DNA of 64,000 nt from Siphonodentalium dalli (lineage: Eukaryota > Mollusca > Scaphopoda > Gadilida > Siphonodentaliidae). The notes beneath the pieces are model-generated. The model did no database searches, was not told the origin of the DNA, and saw nothing but the letters and a program-made list of their open reading frames with translations. Below are positions 44,212-56,271 of the stretch, piece after piece. The stretch is taken from positions 127,815,030-127,879,029 of the forward strand of contig CP136067.1 of NCBI GenBank assembly GCA_032622095.1. The letters run 5' to 3'. The translations under genes and the position numbers were made by a program. How positions within the stretch are numbered: position 1 is the first letter of the stretch; each line of letters opens with the position of its first letter.

Positions 44212-45815
44212 CTGAAAGAAAAATGGTTTCAATTAATTAATATGGCAAAAGAGGACGTATTGACGTCAACTCGGATATCAACCTACAATCAACTACACTC
44301 TCGATAAATATAGGCTATATATTAATAATATAATTAATTTATACTGTGGGAATTTGATCTATTCTGGTAATATTCTCCGTTACGTTCATTTATTTGAAAT
44401 ATTTAATAACACGCGGAAATATTCAGGCAACTAAAAATATATTGGGCAATAAATTGTTGCCGCTAAATTCCACCACCTCGCTAAAGAATGTCAGACAATG
44501 AGCACACGCTACATGCCACTGATAAGATATATTTGATCCAGTTTACGCGGTGGCGATGTGAATGATAAATATAAGGGAATACATTATAACTTAAAATATG
44601 TGTATCGACATAGAGGTGTATTCCATTTCGAAATTTTAAATAATAGCATTAGGGCTCTACAAGTACCAGTTTTGAAACATTTGAAATGGATTGAGGTACA
44701 CGGTAAAACTAATAACCACGCGATGACGACGATACTCACAGTGGGGTCAAGACGAGAAGAGCGAATGAATAAAAAGTCCAAACTTTACTGCTTATAAAGT
44801 ATGGGACATAATGTTGTTTATTTTGAAAATACGTGAGAAACGATTCGCGATGTTGTATGATAACAAATTGTAACACATCGGGATCGCGTGGCAGAATGTT
44901 GCTCACGAATACGGTTGCCTATCACAACTCGGGGCGTTAAAATTACACAGATAGTGGGAAGAGCAGCGTCGATGCGCATGACAACGTGTTAGATTTCTTG
45001 TTCAGAAGTGTTTAGTCGCATGTTTGGGAGTGAGATAACAGTTTGTGAGTGAAATTCAGCCCAGGAACTGTCAACTATATTGTTTACAACTTATCAACTA
45101 TGTTAGCAATTTAGTCAGTCGGTGGTTTGCTGAAGATGAATAACGATCAATGTGGGGATCACGAACCTCACGAAGGCCCACAAAATATACTAACAGTGAC
45201 ACTGCGCTTTTTTTTGTTATCTGCTGAAGAACATCGGGACCTAACTTTTCTAAATTCTATGAATTGAACAAATCTGTATCGGGCACATGTAGTCCGGACA
45301 ATGCATGCACCAATGTTACCACCAATGTGATGAGAATTCAACAATTTTATGCGACCTACTAGCTTCAATATAATACTCTTTATTCCGGCCTCCACGTATT
45401 CCGGCTTCCACGATGAAGAGCAGTGAGGTTATTGAATTGTATGTTTTTCTATTCACAAATTCGTGCAGAGTGTATATAAACAGCAAAAAAACAATTGTAA
45501 AAGACAAATCCAAATGTAAAAGTCAGTTAGCACATATCAGCGCGGAACGGGTGTTGTAACTTAAAAAAATAGGTACACATTATTAAGAGATCCGGTTTTG
45601 TGTATATGTAAACATAATTTTAAACATACCATATTGTAGATAGTTGAAAGTATTGAGTGTTTATATATGAATATGCGTTTTCTACTGCAACAAAATGAAA
45701 TTGAACTGACAAGTTAAGACGGGACACCATTTTATTAACTACGCGCACATATCACGTGACTTCAGTTGAGCTTGGCTTACCATATTGTGCAAGTGATTGA
45801 ATTTCAACCGACAAA
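44212..45815 (-). other. Expected 5' region of Cdc25 copy A; part missing from copy C
   Basis: The first exon and promoter of copy A should lie here. A weak exon candidate ends at a GTGAGT donor at about 44738 (reading ...FIRSSRLDPT), but it has an in-frame stop just upstream and no good acceptor. The segment 44532-45813 is absent from copy C, where 'ctgataag' joins directly to 'agtcacttcg' at about 60415. Confidence 0.45.
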
Positions 45816-45949
45816 GAGTCACTTCGTACTATGTCCCTAGCCTATAAGCGCGACTGGCGGCGTTTTCTCGCCTGATAGTGTGAAAGTCTGACCCCTTTGT
45901 TAATCACCGGAACCAACTTATATGTTTCGTCGTTAACATTATCACTCCG

Positions 45950-47350
45950 TGAGGAGCTTATCACTCCGAGGGGAGCTTTGCGAATATGACAAGATAGAAG
46001 AATTTTTTATTTTTTTTTCAACTTAGGTTTTGCCCCCAAATTTTCCTTAGTAATGCTCACTTCCATAACATTCCACATATGTTCGGAAGATCAACATACA
46101 CGTATGTCGATAAATGCAACAATGCGGACTTCATATGCCAACGGATGACGTATACAGGCCCTATGTAAGTCATTGAGTTCTATAAATATATATAGGGGCA
46201 CCATGAAACAATAAAGAGCGTTCATTGACAGTATATTCATGACATGTTTCTAAAGAGCATATTTCTAACTCTTGTGTGGAAACAGTTTCTAATGCTCATG
46301 TGAATTTATTTTTGGAGATATATTTATGCAGTCTGTATGACGACATTTCATCTGATTATATTGATCATACATATATACTACCACATTGCGTAACTATGTA
46401 TAGGCGTAACCATATAAAGAGCGCTTTAGGTTCAATGTTTAACTGAGTTCAACCCTCCGCACAGCAGTGAGGCAAACGCGCTATATTTTCACCACACCGG
46501 GAACATACATAACTGAACGCTCTTTATATTGTTACATACAGCCGACTAAGGGTATGTTACAAGAGCTAGAAAACTTCGCAGTTGGTCTTATATTTATGAG
46601 GCGCGCGTTGGAGCTTATCACTCCGAGAGGAACTTTGCGAATATGACAAGTTTGAAGAATTCGTTTCGTTTTTTATTCAACTCAGATCCCCCCCCAAATT
46701 ATCCTTAGTAATGCTCACTTCTATAACATTTCATTGATGTTCGGAAGATCAATACACACGTAGATAAATACAACAATGCGGCCTTCATATGTAAACAGAT
46801 GATGTATACAGGCCCTATGTAAGTCAATGAGTTCTATAAATATATATAGAGGCACAATGATACAATAAAGAGCGTTCATTGACAGTATATTCATGACATG
46901 TTTCTAAAGAGCATATTTCTAACTCTTGTGTGGAAACAGTTTCCAATTCTCATGTGAATTTGTTTTTGGAGATACATTTATACAGTCTGTATGACGACAT
47001 TTCATCTGATTATATTGATCATACATATTTAATACCACATTGCGTAACTATGTATATGCGTAACACTATAAAGAGCGTTTTAGTTTCAATATTTAACTGA
47101 GTTCAACCCTCCGCACAGTAGTGAGGCAAACGCGCTATATTTTTACCACACAGGGAACATACATAACTGAATGCTCTTTATAGTGTTACATACAGCCGAC
47201 TAAGAGTATGTTCCAAGAGCTGGAAAACTTCGCAATTGGTCTTATATTTATGTGGCGCGCGTTGGAGCTTATCACTCCAAGAGGAACTTTGCGAATATGA
47301 CAAGTTTGAAGAATTCGTTGTTTTTCAATTCAGGTTTTGCCCCCGAATTA
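45950..47350. repeat. Satellite-like tandem repeat, ~655-bp unit
   Basis: 'ggagcttatcactcc' recurs at about 45954, 46610 and 47263, and the sequence between is repeated at high identity (two units plus a partial third). Each unit contains 'aataaagagcgttcattgac', 'gttcaaccctccgcacag' and 'gaacgctctttat', so the AAAGAGCG word faces inward at both ends of a ~300-bp subsection. An inverted copy occupies 48340-48780. A duplicate of the whole array is at 60540-62455. Confidence 0.9.
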
Positions 47351-48339
47351 TCCTTAGTAATGGTAACTTCTATAACATTCCAGTGATCTTCGGCCGGAAG
47401 TTCTGTTGCCACTTGCATCTAACAACATACTATGTACTTGTTCGTTCCGTTTTCAGTACAAGCCCCAGACTATGTCTCGTGTTGAATTTTCATTAAGAGT
47501 GAGCAATACTTAATATTTTTTTTGGTTAAACTGTCAAAGTGGGATGCTTGTGGTATTTGTTGACGAAGGACCCGACGATTTTAATTCCCATAAGAGGATT
47601 ATTAAAGATCCAGAAATAGGAAACCTTGTTATTGCCGAAACAACATTATCTAATTAAGCGGCTTCATTTTGGGAAATCCTTATGAGGAATCGAAACCCTA
47701 TATATACAGCAAAACGTAAGCTAATTCGAGTGGTACTCGGTAGCCTAGAGTTCTATATTCCCGGTTAATACACAGGCGCGCAAGGTAAGTTACGATTACT
47801 CATTCTCATGTTCTTATGTGGCCTTCACGTCAACTATATGGAAGAATTCAACCAGATCCATTAAATTGATGCATGTATGGTTTCCTCGCTTCGTGGTCAG
47901 GATCGAGATAATCGTTTTAGACACTCTGCTTGATTGTTTTTATTGTAACTCTCAGTACAACTCCAAAAAATATGCAATCAGAACAGTCAATATAGTAAGT
48001 ACTATTGGATATCAAATCGTGTATTTATATATGCTCATAAAACGGGGGTTTGTCCATAGTTTGAATTATAACGGATGCATATTAAATTGTAAACTGTCAC
48101 TGTTCATTTTGGGTTGCCACTTAAATCACCGTGGAATTGTTCTCGCTTTTCCGCACACCCCTGTCCAGTTCCGAAAATAAAAAAATCGACAAAGAGCAGT
48201 ATTGCTTGCCAGTTTATTGATGATACGGCAAAACAATAAAGAGCGTTTGCTTCACTTATGTGTAACTTACCTATATATAAGTCTAATATATAGGTACTTT
48301 TTGTGTAAAAACTAAATTCCTAGTGCTTCGTCCCTTTCC
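47351..48339. other. Spacer between direct and inverted satellite copies
   Basis: No gene recognised. The 120-codon plus frame 47818-48180 has no domain or splice context. The AATAAAGAGCGTTTGCTTCAC motif at about 48234 matches, in inverted form, the motif at 6440-6472. Confidence 0.4.
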
Positions 48340-48780
48340 AACACGCGCCACATAAATATAAGACCAATTGCGAAGTTTTCCAGCTCTTAGAACATACCCT
48401 TAGTCGGCTGTATGTAACAATATAAAGAGCGTTCAGTTATGTATGTTCCCGATGTGGTAAACATATTGAGCGTTTGCCTCACTGCTGTGCGGAGGGTTGA
48501 ACTCAGTTAAACATTGAAACATAAAACGCTCTTTATATTGTTACGCCTACACGTAGTTACGCAATGTGGTAGTATATATATGGACCATATAATCAGATGA
48601 AATGTCGTCATACAGACTGTGTACATGTATCTCCAAAAACAAATTCACATGAGCATTAGAAACTGTTTCCACACAAGAGTTAGAAATATGCTCTTTAGAA
48701 ACATGTCCTGAATATACTGTCAATGAACGCTCTTTATTGTTTCATGGTGCCTCTATATATATTTATAGAACTCCTTGGCA
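48340..48780. repeat. Inverted copy of the 655-bp satellite unit
   Basis: Reverse complement of about 46190-46620, from 'cgcgccacataaatataagacc' to 'aatgaacgctctttattg'. Together with the direct copies it makes the 45.95-48.78 kb block a large inverted repeat with a ~1 kb spacer. Confidence 0.85.
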
Positions 48781-48999
48781 TAATGCCTACGTCGTCCGGA
48801 TTGTTGTATTAAAGTAACAACCACATTGCAATAATTTTAGTTTAATAGTATATGTTCGAAGTTCGAACCCATGACCTCGTCTAGCCCAGAGTGAATTACA
48901 CATTTTATTACAAAATTACAGCATACACATTTTGTATTACAAAATTAGTAAATTCCAAAGTAACACTCACGTTACAATAATTTTGTTTTTATTATGGTA

Positions 49000-49640
49000 A
49001 TCAACTGGATTTCTACCAATGTATGTCTCTCAATGTTGATTTAGATTCAACGGGGTCGTCCTGTTCACCCGGCGGCTATTGTTTTGGGTAGGGTAAGATA
49101 TATAAACGTGTCACATGTTTTATTAAAATTGGTAGTGTTTATAAATATACGGATCATGTGTTTATTTGTATAATATGAAATCGCTAGTGTTTATAATAAA
49201 ACATTCGACATGTTTTAAACAGTTGATTTAAACATATTTTATTATCCCTCAATCAATAAACAAAATACAAATAAAGAAAATACAGTTGGGAAATAAGGAT
49301 GAGAGGCGATAAAGGGATCGGAGCACAAGTTACAGAACTTAAAGAAGCTCCTATCCCTTATATGAACGGAGAATACTGTTTCATTGCATTTTGGTCTCAA
49401 GATGAGTTGTGTAGACATAATGCAACCATATTATTACTATCTTCGACAGTGCAGCACTGTAATTTAAAATCTGAATACAATTGTCCAATTTATTAATTCA
49501 ACTACAAATTAACTTTAAAATAAATATATGTGGTAATAAATGTTTTAAACAAATATTTATGGCTAATTGCACTTGTTTCGTATGGTATAAAACGCCAGCG
49601 TTTATATATTGATGTATGTCTAAAACACCAGCGTTTACTC
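49000..49640. other. Unique sequence replacing the last Cdc25 exon in copy B
   Basis: Homology with the copy A unit breaks at about 49050 and resumes at 'tactctacacatgcg' (49637), so the exon equivalent to 40096-40221 is missing. The inserted part contains repeated 'gcgtttat/tagtgtttata' words (49130-49230, 49590-49635) similar to 17660-17760. A 65-codon plus frame (49299-49496) is unsupported. Confidence 0.5.
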
Positions 49641-49734
49641 TACACATGCGTGTATCAAACGTGAGCTTATTGGCACAATCTCTTGTCACCATATTTTGAA
49701 ACGAATTTCGAAAATGTAGTGAAACAAAACGCAC

Positions 49735-49852
49735 CTGTTTGGATTCGAAGAATTCCTTATATCCGCCATGAAGTATATAGATTTCAGGGTAAAACAGGTT
49801 CGGGTAATTCTCTGCGTTCATCTCTCTGTCCTTCCGTCGCAGGTGCCTGAGC
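49735..49852 (-). pseudogene. Cdc25 copy B, exon after the catalytic loop
   Basis: 118 nt, equivalent to 40452-40569, with intact splice sites. One residue differs (LRRKDRE for LRQKDRE). There is no downstream last exon, so a transcript could not encode the normal C-terminus. Confidence 0.85.
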
Positions 49853-50270
49853 CTAGAAATGAATACATTCATATATAAACCTTCGCTCACGACATAATCA
49901 TAGCAATCACATATACATGTAGTTAACTGTATTGCTACGTGTATGCTTACATCCGAATACAAAGAACATAATTAAATAATTAAATAATGCTATAATTTAT
50001 CCTTTTCATTTTCATGTTAAACTTAAAGGGGTACTGTATACTAAATCCGGCCATATATGGGACCATCTGCTTTTATACCGAATATCAGCATAACATTAAT
50101 GAATTAGAGCCATGGATTAGTGTAAAACACACGTGTGCTCTATGCACGATGCAAACAACATGGTAATTATAATGAAAATGAATTTAGTGTTTTAAGGTTT
50201 GTCAATTAGCCTATTTCATTCATATGTTAATACATTAATAAACTATGGTTGACATAGAATTGATACTTAC

Positions 50271-50392
50271 ATTTTTGGACCGCGTTCAGATGAGAACTCG
50301 CAGTGAAAGATGACGATGGTCCTGTGTTTGAGGGGAGCGTCGCCCAGAAACCTCTTCTCGGTCATCGCCTGCGTGTGGAGATTCTCAGCGTC
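50271..50392 (-). pseudogene. Cdc25 copy B, catalytic-loop exon
   Basis: 122 nt with HCEFSSER intact and the donor AT before GTAAGT. The acceptor is TTTATAG instead of copy A's TTTGCAG. The MIEKRF segment reads MTEKRF. The exon itself is not damaged; copy B is called a pseudogene because exons are missing at both ends. Confidence 0.85.
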
Positions 50393-50887
50393 CTATAAAT
50401 AAGAGGTGACTTAGATACAGATCCTAAGACAATACAAACACTACACAATTCAACCGCAAAATCGGCCGATAGGAAAACTAATCATTATTATAACAAACAT
50501 ATAATTTTGTTCGGGTATTGACGATTGTTAACAATGGGTGGCTGCATTTAGATTATTGACACACACCACCATTAAGAGTGATACAATAAATCTGAATTGA
50601 TAGTCTGAGCGTGTTACCAATTTAATTATTGGACTCATTATCAACAAACAAACAAAAGAAATAAAACTATACGGATATACATGTAAAAATTTGTAATACA
50701 TGTATATGTAATTTCAACATATATATTGATATTTGTTACGTAATAAAATAATGTTGTCAATAAAAATAATGCCAAAAAGATAATTTAACTTGACATGATC
50801 CTCATTATTTTACAAAAGAAATAAATCGATTGCTGTGTTATATTGGCAAATATTAGAGCAGAGGTCATGTCGGTGACGCACACGTAC

Positions 50888-50986
50888 CTGGATATGTCCA
50901 CCTTCGTACTCATATGGGTATCGACAGTCTACGACCACAAACTCGTCGATGCTGTTGCTGAATCGGCCTGACATCAAATCTTCCAA
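50888..50986 (-). pseudogene. Cdc25 copy B, rhodanese-fold exon
   Basis: 99 nt, with the same translation as copy A ([14 protein letters not shown]) and the same splice sites. Confidence 0.85.
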
Positions 50987-51536
50987 CTGTAAACAAAAAT
51001 TATCAATTTCACTATCTATATTTTAAAACTGGAACAAGTCTACGATGAAACTACGGCACTTGGATATTTTAGCATATTTGTTTTACTCATCCTATAAGAA
51101 CACTGGACGTCTAGTGAAGAATTTCGAGACATGACTGTATACACCATTTATCACACATCTTTCCTAACTACTTTATTATCTTATCCCTTCTATCACACCT
51201 CACTCTTACTCATCCCTGCACTCGCTTAACTATTCCAACATTTATGAGAGAACAGAGAACTATATTTGAATTTCCGCCTTTACATTGTAGCTGCCTGTAT
51301 TGAAACTTGAGGTAACATTTTCAGAGGATTTTTTTTTATAAATGCCATAGGCTTGTTATCCCGTCATAATTTGAACAGTTTACTTTTCTATCAGTTTGAA
51401 TTTCAGATATAGAAGGAAGTCCAAATAGTTGGGCACAAAAGCAACATGGAAACATTCATATTACATGTATGTCACAATAAAATACATGCATGTCTCGATT
51501 ATCGAATAGATACATTAATACGTTGAAATCACTCAC

Positions 51537-51812
51537 TGTTTGTGGGGAGATGTACTTGAGGTCCTTGTGTTGACCTGAGATGACATGGAGGGTGTAGCTC
51601 GAGGTCCCGTCACCGATCAGATCAACGTTGGAGGTCATGGAGTTGAGAGCTTCTTTAATTCTCATGTCGTCTTTGTCTGATTTCTCTAACAGATGGCGTT
51701 TGGCTGGTGGTTCGATGACATCACATTTCTCGGTGATCTGGCGTTTCAGACAGTTGTCGGAGGATTTTAAACGTCCGAAAAGACATCGAACTGGTCTACG
51801 ACGGATGGACAA
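51537..51812 (-). pseudogene. Cdc25 copy B, linker exon
   Basis: 276 nt, open, with LHVISGQHKDLKYISPQT (copy A LRVISGRHKDL...) and DLIGDG. Upstream exons equivalent to 43606-43686 and 44095-44211 are absent: homology to copy A ends at 52318 ('gagctatttaagt'), where transposase sequence begins. Confidence 0.85.
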
Positions 51813-52398
51813 CTGGAAGCGAAATATTTAGAACAGTGATACATGTATCAAAATATCATATAATTATTTGCTTAGCTGTTTGTATTTAAATACTTAAATT
51901 ATAAGCTTAAACTTAAATGCCATACATACACTATGGAAATATGGCTTATTGTCTTAGGGTGGATACACGCATGCATGTAATCTCTGTAATTATCGTGTAT
52001 TTGGCGTTTTACACGGATAATACAGCCAATGTAACATGTGTCCACTGACAACCCAATCATTGCGGACGTGTTGACCGCACTGAGTTCTAGTTCCAATTAA
52101 GGAATGTAGAGAATTCGCTATCTTGGACCGAGTCACCAGGCCACTTAAAATACTCGTTCGTGGGATAACCCAGATGGTGGACGTTCTATTTAAATAATTA
52201 TTAGTCCTCTCTTGATATTTATAGCAGTGGTGGATCCGGATTTCCCCGACGCAGGGGCTATATATATATGACCCCGAAAGCTACCAGGCGGGGGTGGCTA
52301 ACTCTGAGCTATTTAAGTTGCATTATGAACGAAGAAATGCACATGTGATATATATATAACAAATACTATCAATATAACATAACATGAATTATAGCACT

Positions 52399-54150
52399 TT
52401 AATGTTTGATACTGTTTGATACTGAATCCATGTATTCGAGAATATCTATTTCGCCTGCGCCGAAAACTCTCTTGAAATGTCTGATGGAATTGTCAACTTG
52501 CATCTTGCGTGGGCCAATCCTTCCACCCGCTCTCAATTGGATGACGGTTGCTTCCTGGTAAGCTTGCTCTTTCTTAGGAAATCTATCAACCTGAAGATGT
52601 TCGGGTGTGAGCAAGATAACACCAACTGCAGTTTTCGGTGCCATCCTTCCACATGATTTGTCGTTCTTGGACCAATTGTGTCGTGGTGATTCCATAGCTG
52701 GCGGCAATGTCTCCCTTCCACCCAGAACTCGGTGATGTAATCCGTGAACTTGGTGACGTTTTCTTCGAGACCTGTGTTGCTTGTCGCAGGGTAATCGTCC
52801 AGCGCTTCGAACCAGGCATCACCAACCATCTCGACGGGAACCATAGGGAGGGCTAGAGCTCTTCTTATGAGGGTCTTTTGGTCGTTGCCTTCAGTGTCTT
52901 CGTATAGCTGCTGTAGGTGGTATTTCTTAACATTCTTCAGCACTGCTTGGCCGTAATGGAATAGGCATCATTTCATTGTAGCTGACGGAAATGTAGCTGC
53001 CAGGGCGTTTTGGGCAGCTGTCTCATAATCTGTGAAAATTCCACTTGGGCTGATGGTGATGTCGAGTTCTGCTGCCCTTTCTTTCACCAGATTGAAGAAA
53101 CGTTGGTATGTGTGTTGGGTCTTGTTGGGAAGTAATGCGTGTATCGTGTACAGTTGAAAGAAGATCGTTGGGCTTTTCTCAAACGTTCCATCACAGAAGA
53201 TCGTTCCGGCAACAGCTAAATTTTCTAGATTTTCTCTGGTCGCGAATATCAGAATCTTTTCAGTCTCTCCGTCATCGGCTAGTAGGAAGTTGTGGTTGTT
53301 GGCTGTTGTTTTGTATACATCAGGAAGGTCGACTCCTGAACGATGAATTGATAACTTTGGCTGGTTTTGGGCTCTGGTATGATACAATGCTGTTTTGACG
53401 CTGTAATATGTCGGGATTTTCGCTATAATTTCAGGGTCGGTCTCGTCTGCTCGAAGATCTGTTGGAGAGAAAAAATAGCATGGTTAAATTATAAACATTA
53501 ATATAGTTATTACTTGCTTAGTATTCTCTATTCTTTAATAATAATTATAATATATATGATATAACATTACACCAGTTTTACTTTAGTTATTACTTGCTTG
53601 GTTTTCTTTCTGAATACTAATATAAAGAGCGTTGTCAGATTAATGAGAATGCGAAATTAAATTTACTCAGTACATACTTCCGATTTCTTCCTGGTGTAGC
53701 GTTGTTACTGGCTTGTTACTTGTCTTAACAAGCTTTTTGAGGTCTGCAATCCAGGAATCTGCTGCTACTTGGTTGAAATCAGGTTCATGGTTATGGTTGC
53801 CGATGTTGGATATCACCATATCGTTCTCAGTGTTGGTGGTTGCACGGCAGTCTTTCTTACAACATCGCCAATGAATTCGATCATTTCTCCTTGATTTAAC
53901 GGAGAATTTGTAGTCATCATATACCAGATACTTTCCACCTCTAGTATTTGGAATATAATTTACGTTGTGCTTGCCATCGTGTTTATGTCAGACTTTTTTT
54001 TTGAGAATTTGTAGTCATCATATACCAGATACTTTTTTTTGTTGTTGTTGTTGTTGTTGTTGAGAATTTGTAGTCATCATATACCAGATACTTTCCACCT
54101 CTAGTATTTGGAATATAATTTACGTTCACTTGTGTGCTTGCCATCGTGTT
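52399..54150 (-). mobile_element. Degenerate FLYWCH/MULE-type transposase gene
   Basis: Read on the minus strand. An N-terminal FLYWCH-type zinc-finger part (about 53940-53700) has KYLVYDDYKFSVKSRRNDRI, HWRCCKKDC and NIGNHNHEPDF. A donor (GGAA before GTATGT, about 53682) and an acceptor (CCAACAG, about 53464) bound a short intron. The MULE-type transposase core follows with CDGTFEKSP and GIFTDYETAAQNAL (two expected catalytic aspartates), then CLFHYGQAV and TTNHVEGWHRKLQ. Defects: a stop codon at about 52966 just before CLFHYGQ, a frameshift near 52570 within LIDFLRKKEQAYQEA, and a 7-base loss after the start codon of the copy joined to the zinc finger. It lies exactly where Cdc25 copy B loses its 5' exons. 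Terminal repeats and target duplication were not identified. Confidence 0.88.
53885..54140. repeat. Triplicated start region of the MULE gene
   Basis: 'gaatttgtagtcatcatata' followed by 'ccagatac' occurs at about 53908, 54004 and 54063. The longer block 'tttccacctctagtatttgg' to 'gccatcgtgtttatgtcaga' is present at 53931-53990 and 54093-54160. A (GTT)n microsatellite sits at 54039-54062. This looks like replication slippage at the 5' end of the transposase gene. Confidence 0.85.
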
Positions 54151-54974
54151 TATGTCAGACCAGGGAATCTAGCAGTATATATATTCAGTAGTGAACTCTA
54201 CTTAAAACACTGATAATAATTCATAATACATCTTTACAAACAAATAATAAAACGTGTAAAATAAATAAACTGAATGTGGCTCACGCTATTAAACGTTATT
54301 CACCACCAACAGTTATGGACTGTGACAACACTGGACCGCAGGTGTTTTGATATGGACTATAATCTCCGCCGGCCAAGTCGTTAATCTCTGCCTGCCGGGT
54401 AGACAGGATATACCCGATTCAACATACATGACGATAACTTCATTAACAACATGCCTCCACGAGAAATGATATTCAACATATCTTCTGCATGGGACAGTAT
54501 TGGGCCCTGGATTGAGGGAACTCGCAATGTGCCATTCTCGTCGATAGAGTAGTAACAACAGTTTGACAACAATATTTATTTACAATGTAGCACGTTTTGT
54601 GAAACAATATATTAACAATAATTTAGCGAGCTCTTTACAGCATATACATTTTATAAATAACAATAACAGTATCACAGCTAAGCCTGAAAACAAAACAAAT
54701 ATCTCACACACCAAGCAGTTCATATATTGCTACCCAAATGACGTTTTTTTGGGGGGGGGGGGTGTTAATAAATAGTTAGTCCAGAAAGACATGTGACTAC
54801 CCGTCAAGTACGCTGAACTACGTCACAATGTCGTTAAACAGGGCTGAAGATCATCGGAACGTCGAAAATATAAATCTTAAACAATTGGTGCACTGGTGTC
54901 TGAGAAATAACATGACAACAAATAACAAATAACAACAAACAACAGAGTAACAACAACTTGATGACGACGAACAG

Positions 54975-55100
54975 CTAGAATCTCAGCGACCTCTTCCTCT
55001 GACCGTTGGACCAGGACTTGGATTTGGCTCGGAAGTGACGTAGCTGAGATGAGTAATCCTGGTGCAGCATAGGTCGATATGACTGTGGGGTGCAGAGAGC
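54975..55100 (-). CDS. Cdc25-like phosphatase copy C, last exon
   Basis: 126 nt from an acceptor (CTTTCCAG) to TAG at 54975-54977. The translation is the same as copy A (ALCTPQSYRPMLHQDY... ending KRSLRF). Together with the other five exons it keeps the whole catalytic domain in frame. Confidence 0.9.
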   Translation of the reverse strand, partial: ALCTPQSYRPMLHQDYSSQLRHFRAKSKSWSNGQRKRSLRF

Positions 55101-55331
55101 CTGGAAAGAGTAATATATAGCAAATAAGTACAAAATAATATTTTCACAGTTTCACGAATTATATGTAGAAAAAGTACTTGTTGAGGTGTCTGAAACACCG
55201 TTGCATCGACAGTGAACTACATTTGTTGCAATTACTCTACACATGCGTGTATCAAACGTGAGCTTATTGGCACAATCTCTTGTCACCATATTTTGAAACG
55301 AATTTCGAAAATGTAGTGAAACAAAACGCAC

Positions 55332-55449
55332 CTGTTTGGATTCGAAGAATTCCTTATATCCGCCATGAAGTATATAGATTTCAGGGTAAAACAGGTTCGG
55401 GTAATTCTCTGCGTTCATCTCTCTGTCCTTCTGTCGCAGGTGCCTGAGC
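55332..55449 (-). CDS. Cdc25-like phosphatase copy C, exon after the catalytic loop
   Basis: 118 nt, splice sites as in copy A. Encodes LRHLRQKDREMNAENYPNLF, then YPEIYILHGGYKEFFESKQ. Confidence 0.9.
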
Positions 55450-55866
55450 CTAGAAATGAATACATTCAGATATAAACCTTCGCTCACGACATAATCATAG
55501 CAATCACATATACATGTAGTTAACTGTATTGCTACGTGTATGCTTACATCCGAATACAAAGAACTTAATAAATAATTAAATAATGCTACAATTTATCCTT
55601 TTCATTTTCATGTTAAACTTAAAGGGGTACTGTATACTAAATCCGGCCATATATGGGACCATCTGCTTTTATACCGAATATCAGCATAACATTAATGAAT
55701 TAGAGCCATGGATTAGTGTAAAATACACGTGTACTCTATGCACGATGCAAACAACATGGTAATTATAATGAAAATGAATTTAGTGTTTTAAGGTTTGTCA
55801 ATTAGCCTATTTCATTCATATGTTAATACATTAATAAACTATGGTTGACATAGAATTGATACTTAC

Positions 55867-55988
55867 ATTTTTGGACCGCGTTCAGATGAGAACTCGCAGT
55901 GAAAGATGACGATGGTCCTGTGTTTGAGGGGAGCGTCGCCCAGAAACCTCTTCTCGATCATCGCCTGCGTGTGGAGATTCTCAGCGTC
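55867..55988 (-). CDS. Cdc25-like phosphatase copy C, catalytic-loop exon
   Basis: 122 nt with the canonical loop HCEFSSER and [14 protein letters not shown]. The acceptor is TTTATAG as in copy B, which groups B and C against A. The loop residue S (T in A) is the form usual in Cdc25 proteins. Confidence 0.92.
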
Positions 55989-56271
55989 CTATAAATAAGA
56001 GGTGACTTAGATACAGATCCTAAGACAATACAAACACTACACAATTCAACCGCAAAATCGGCCGATAGGAAAACTGATCATTATTATAACAAAAATATAA
56101 TTTTGTTCGGGTATTGACGATTGTTAACAATGGGTGGCTGCATTTAGATTATTGACACACACCACCATTAAGAGTGATACAATAAATCTGAATTGATAGT
56201 CTGAGCGTGTTACCAATTTAATTATTGGACTCATTATCAACAAACAAACAAAAGAAATAAAACTATACGGA

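Noticed and set aside
44584-44797. Candidate first exon of Cdc25 copy A (ends FIRSSRLDPT at a GTGAGT donor)
   Set aside because: There is an in-frame stop a few codons upstream with no ATG between, and no convincing acceptor. Kept only as a weak possibility.
47818-48180. 120-codon plus-strand ORF
   Set aside because: No domain or splice context; lies in spacer between satellite copies.
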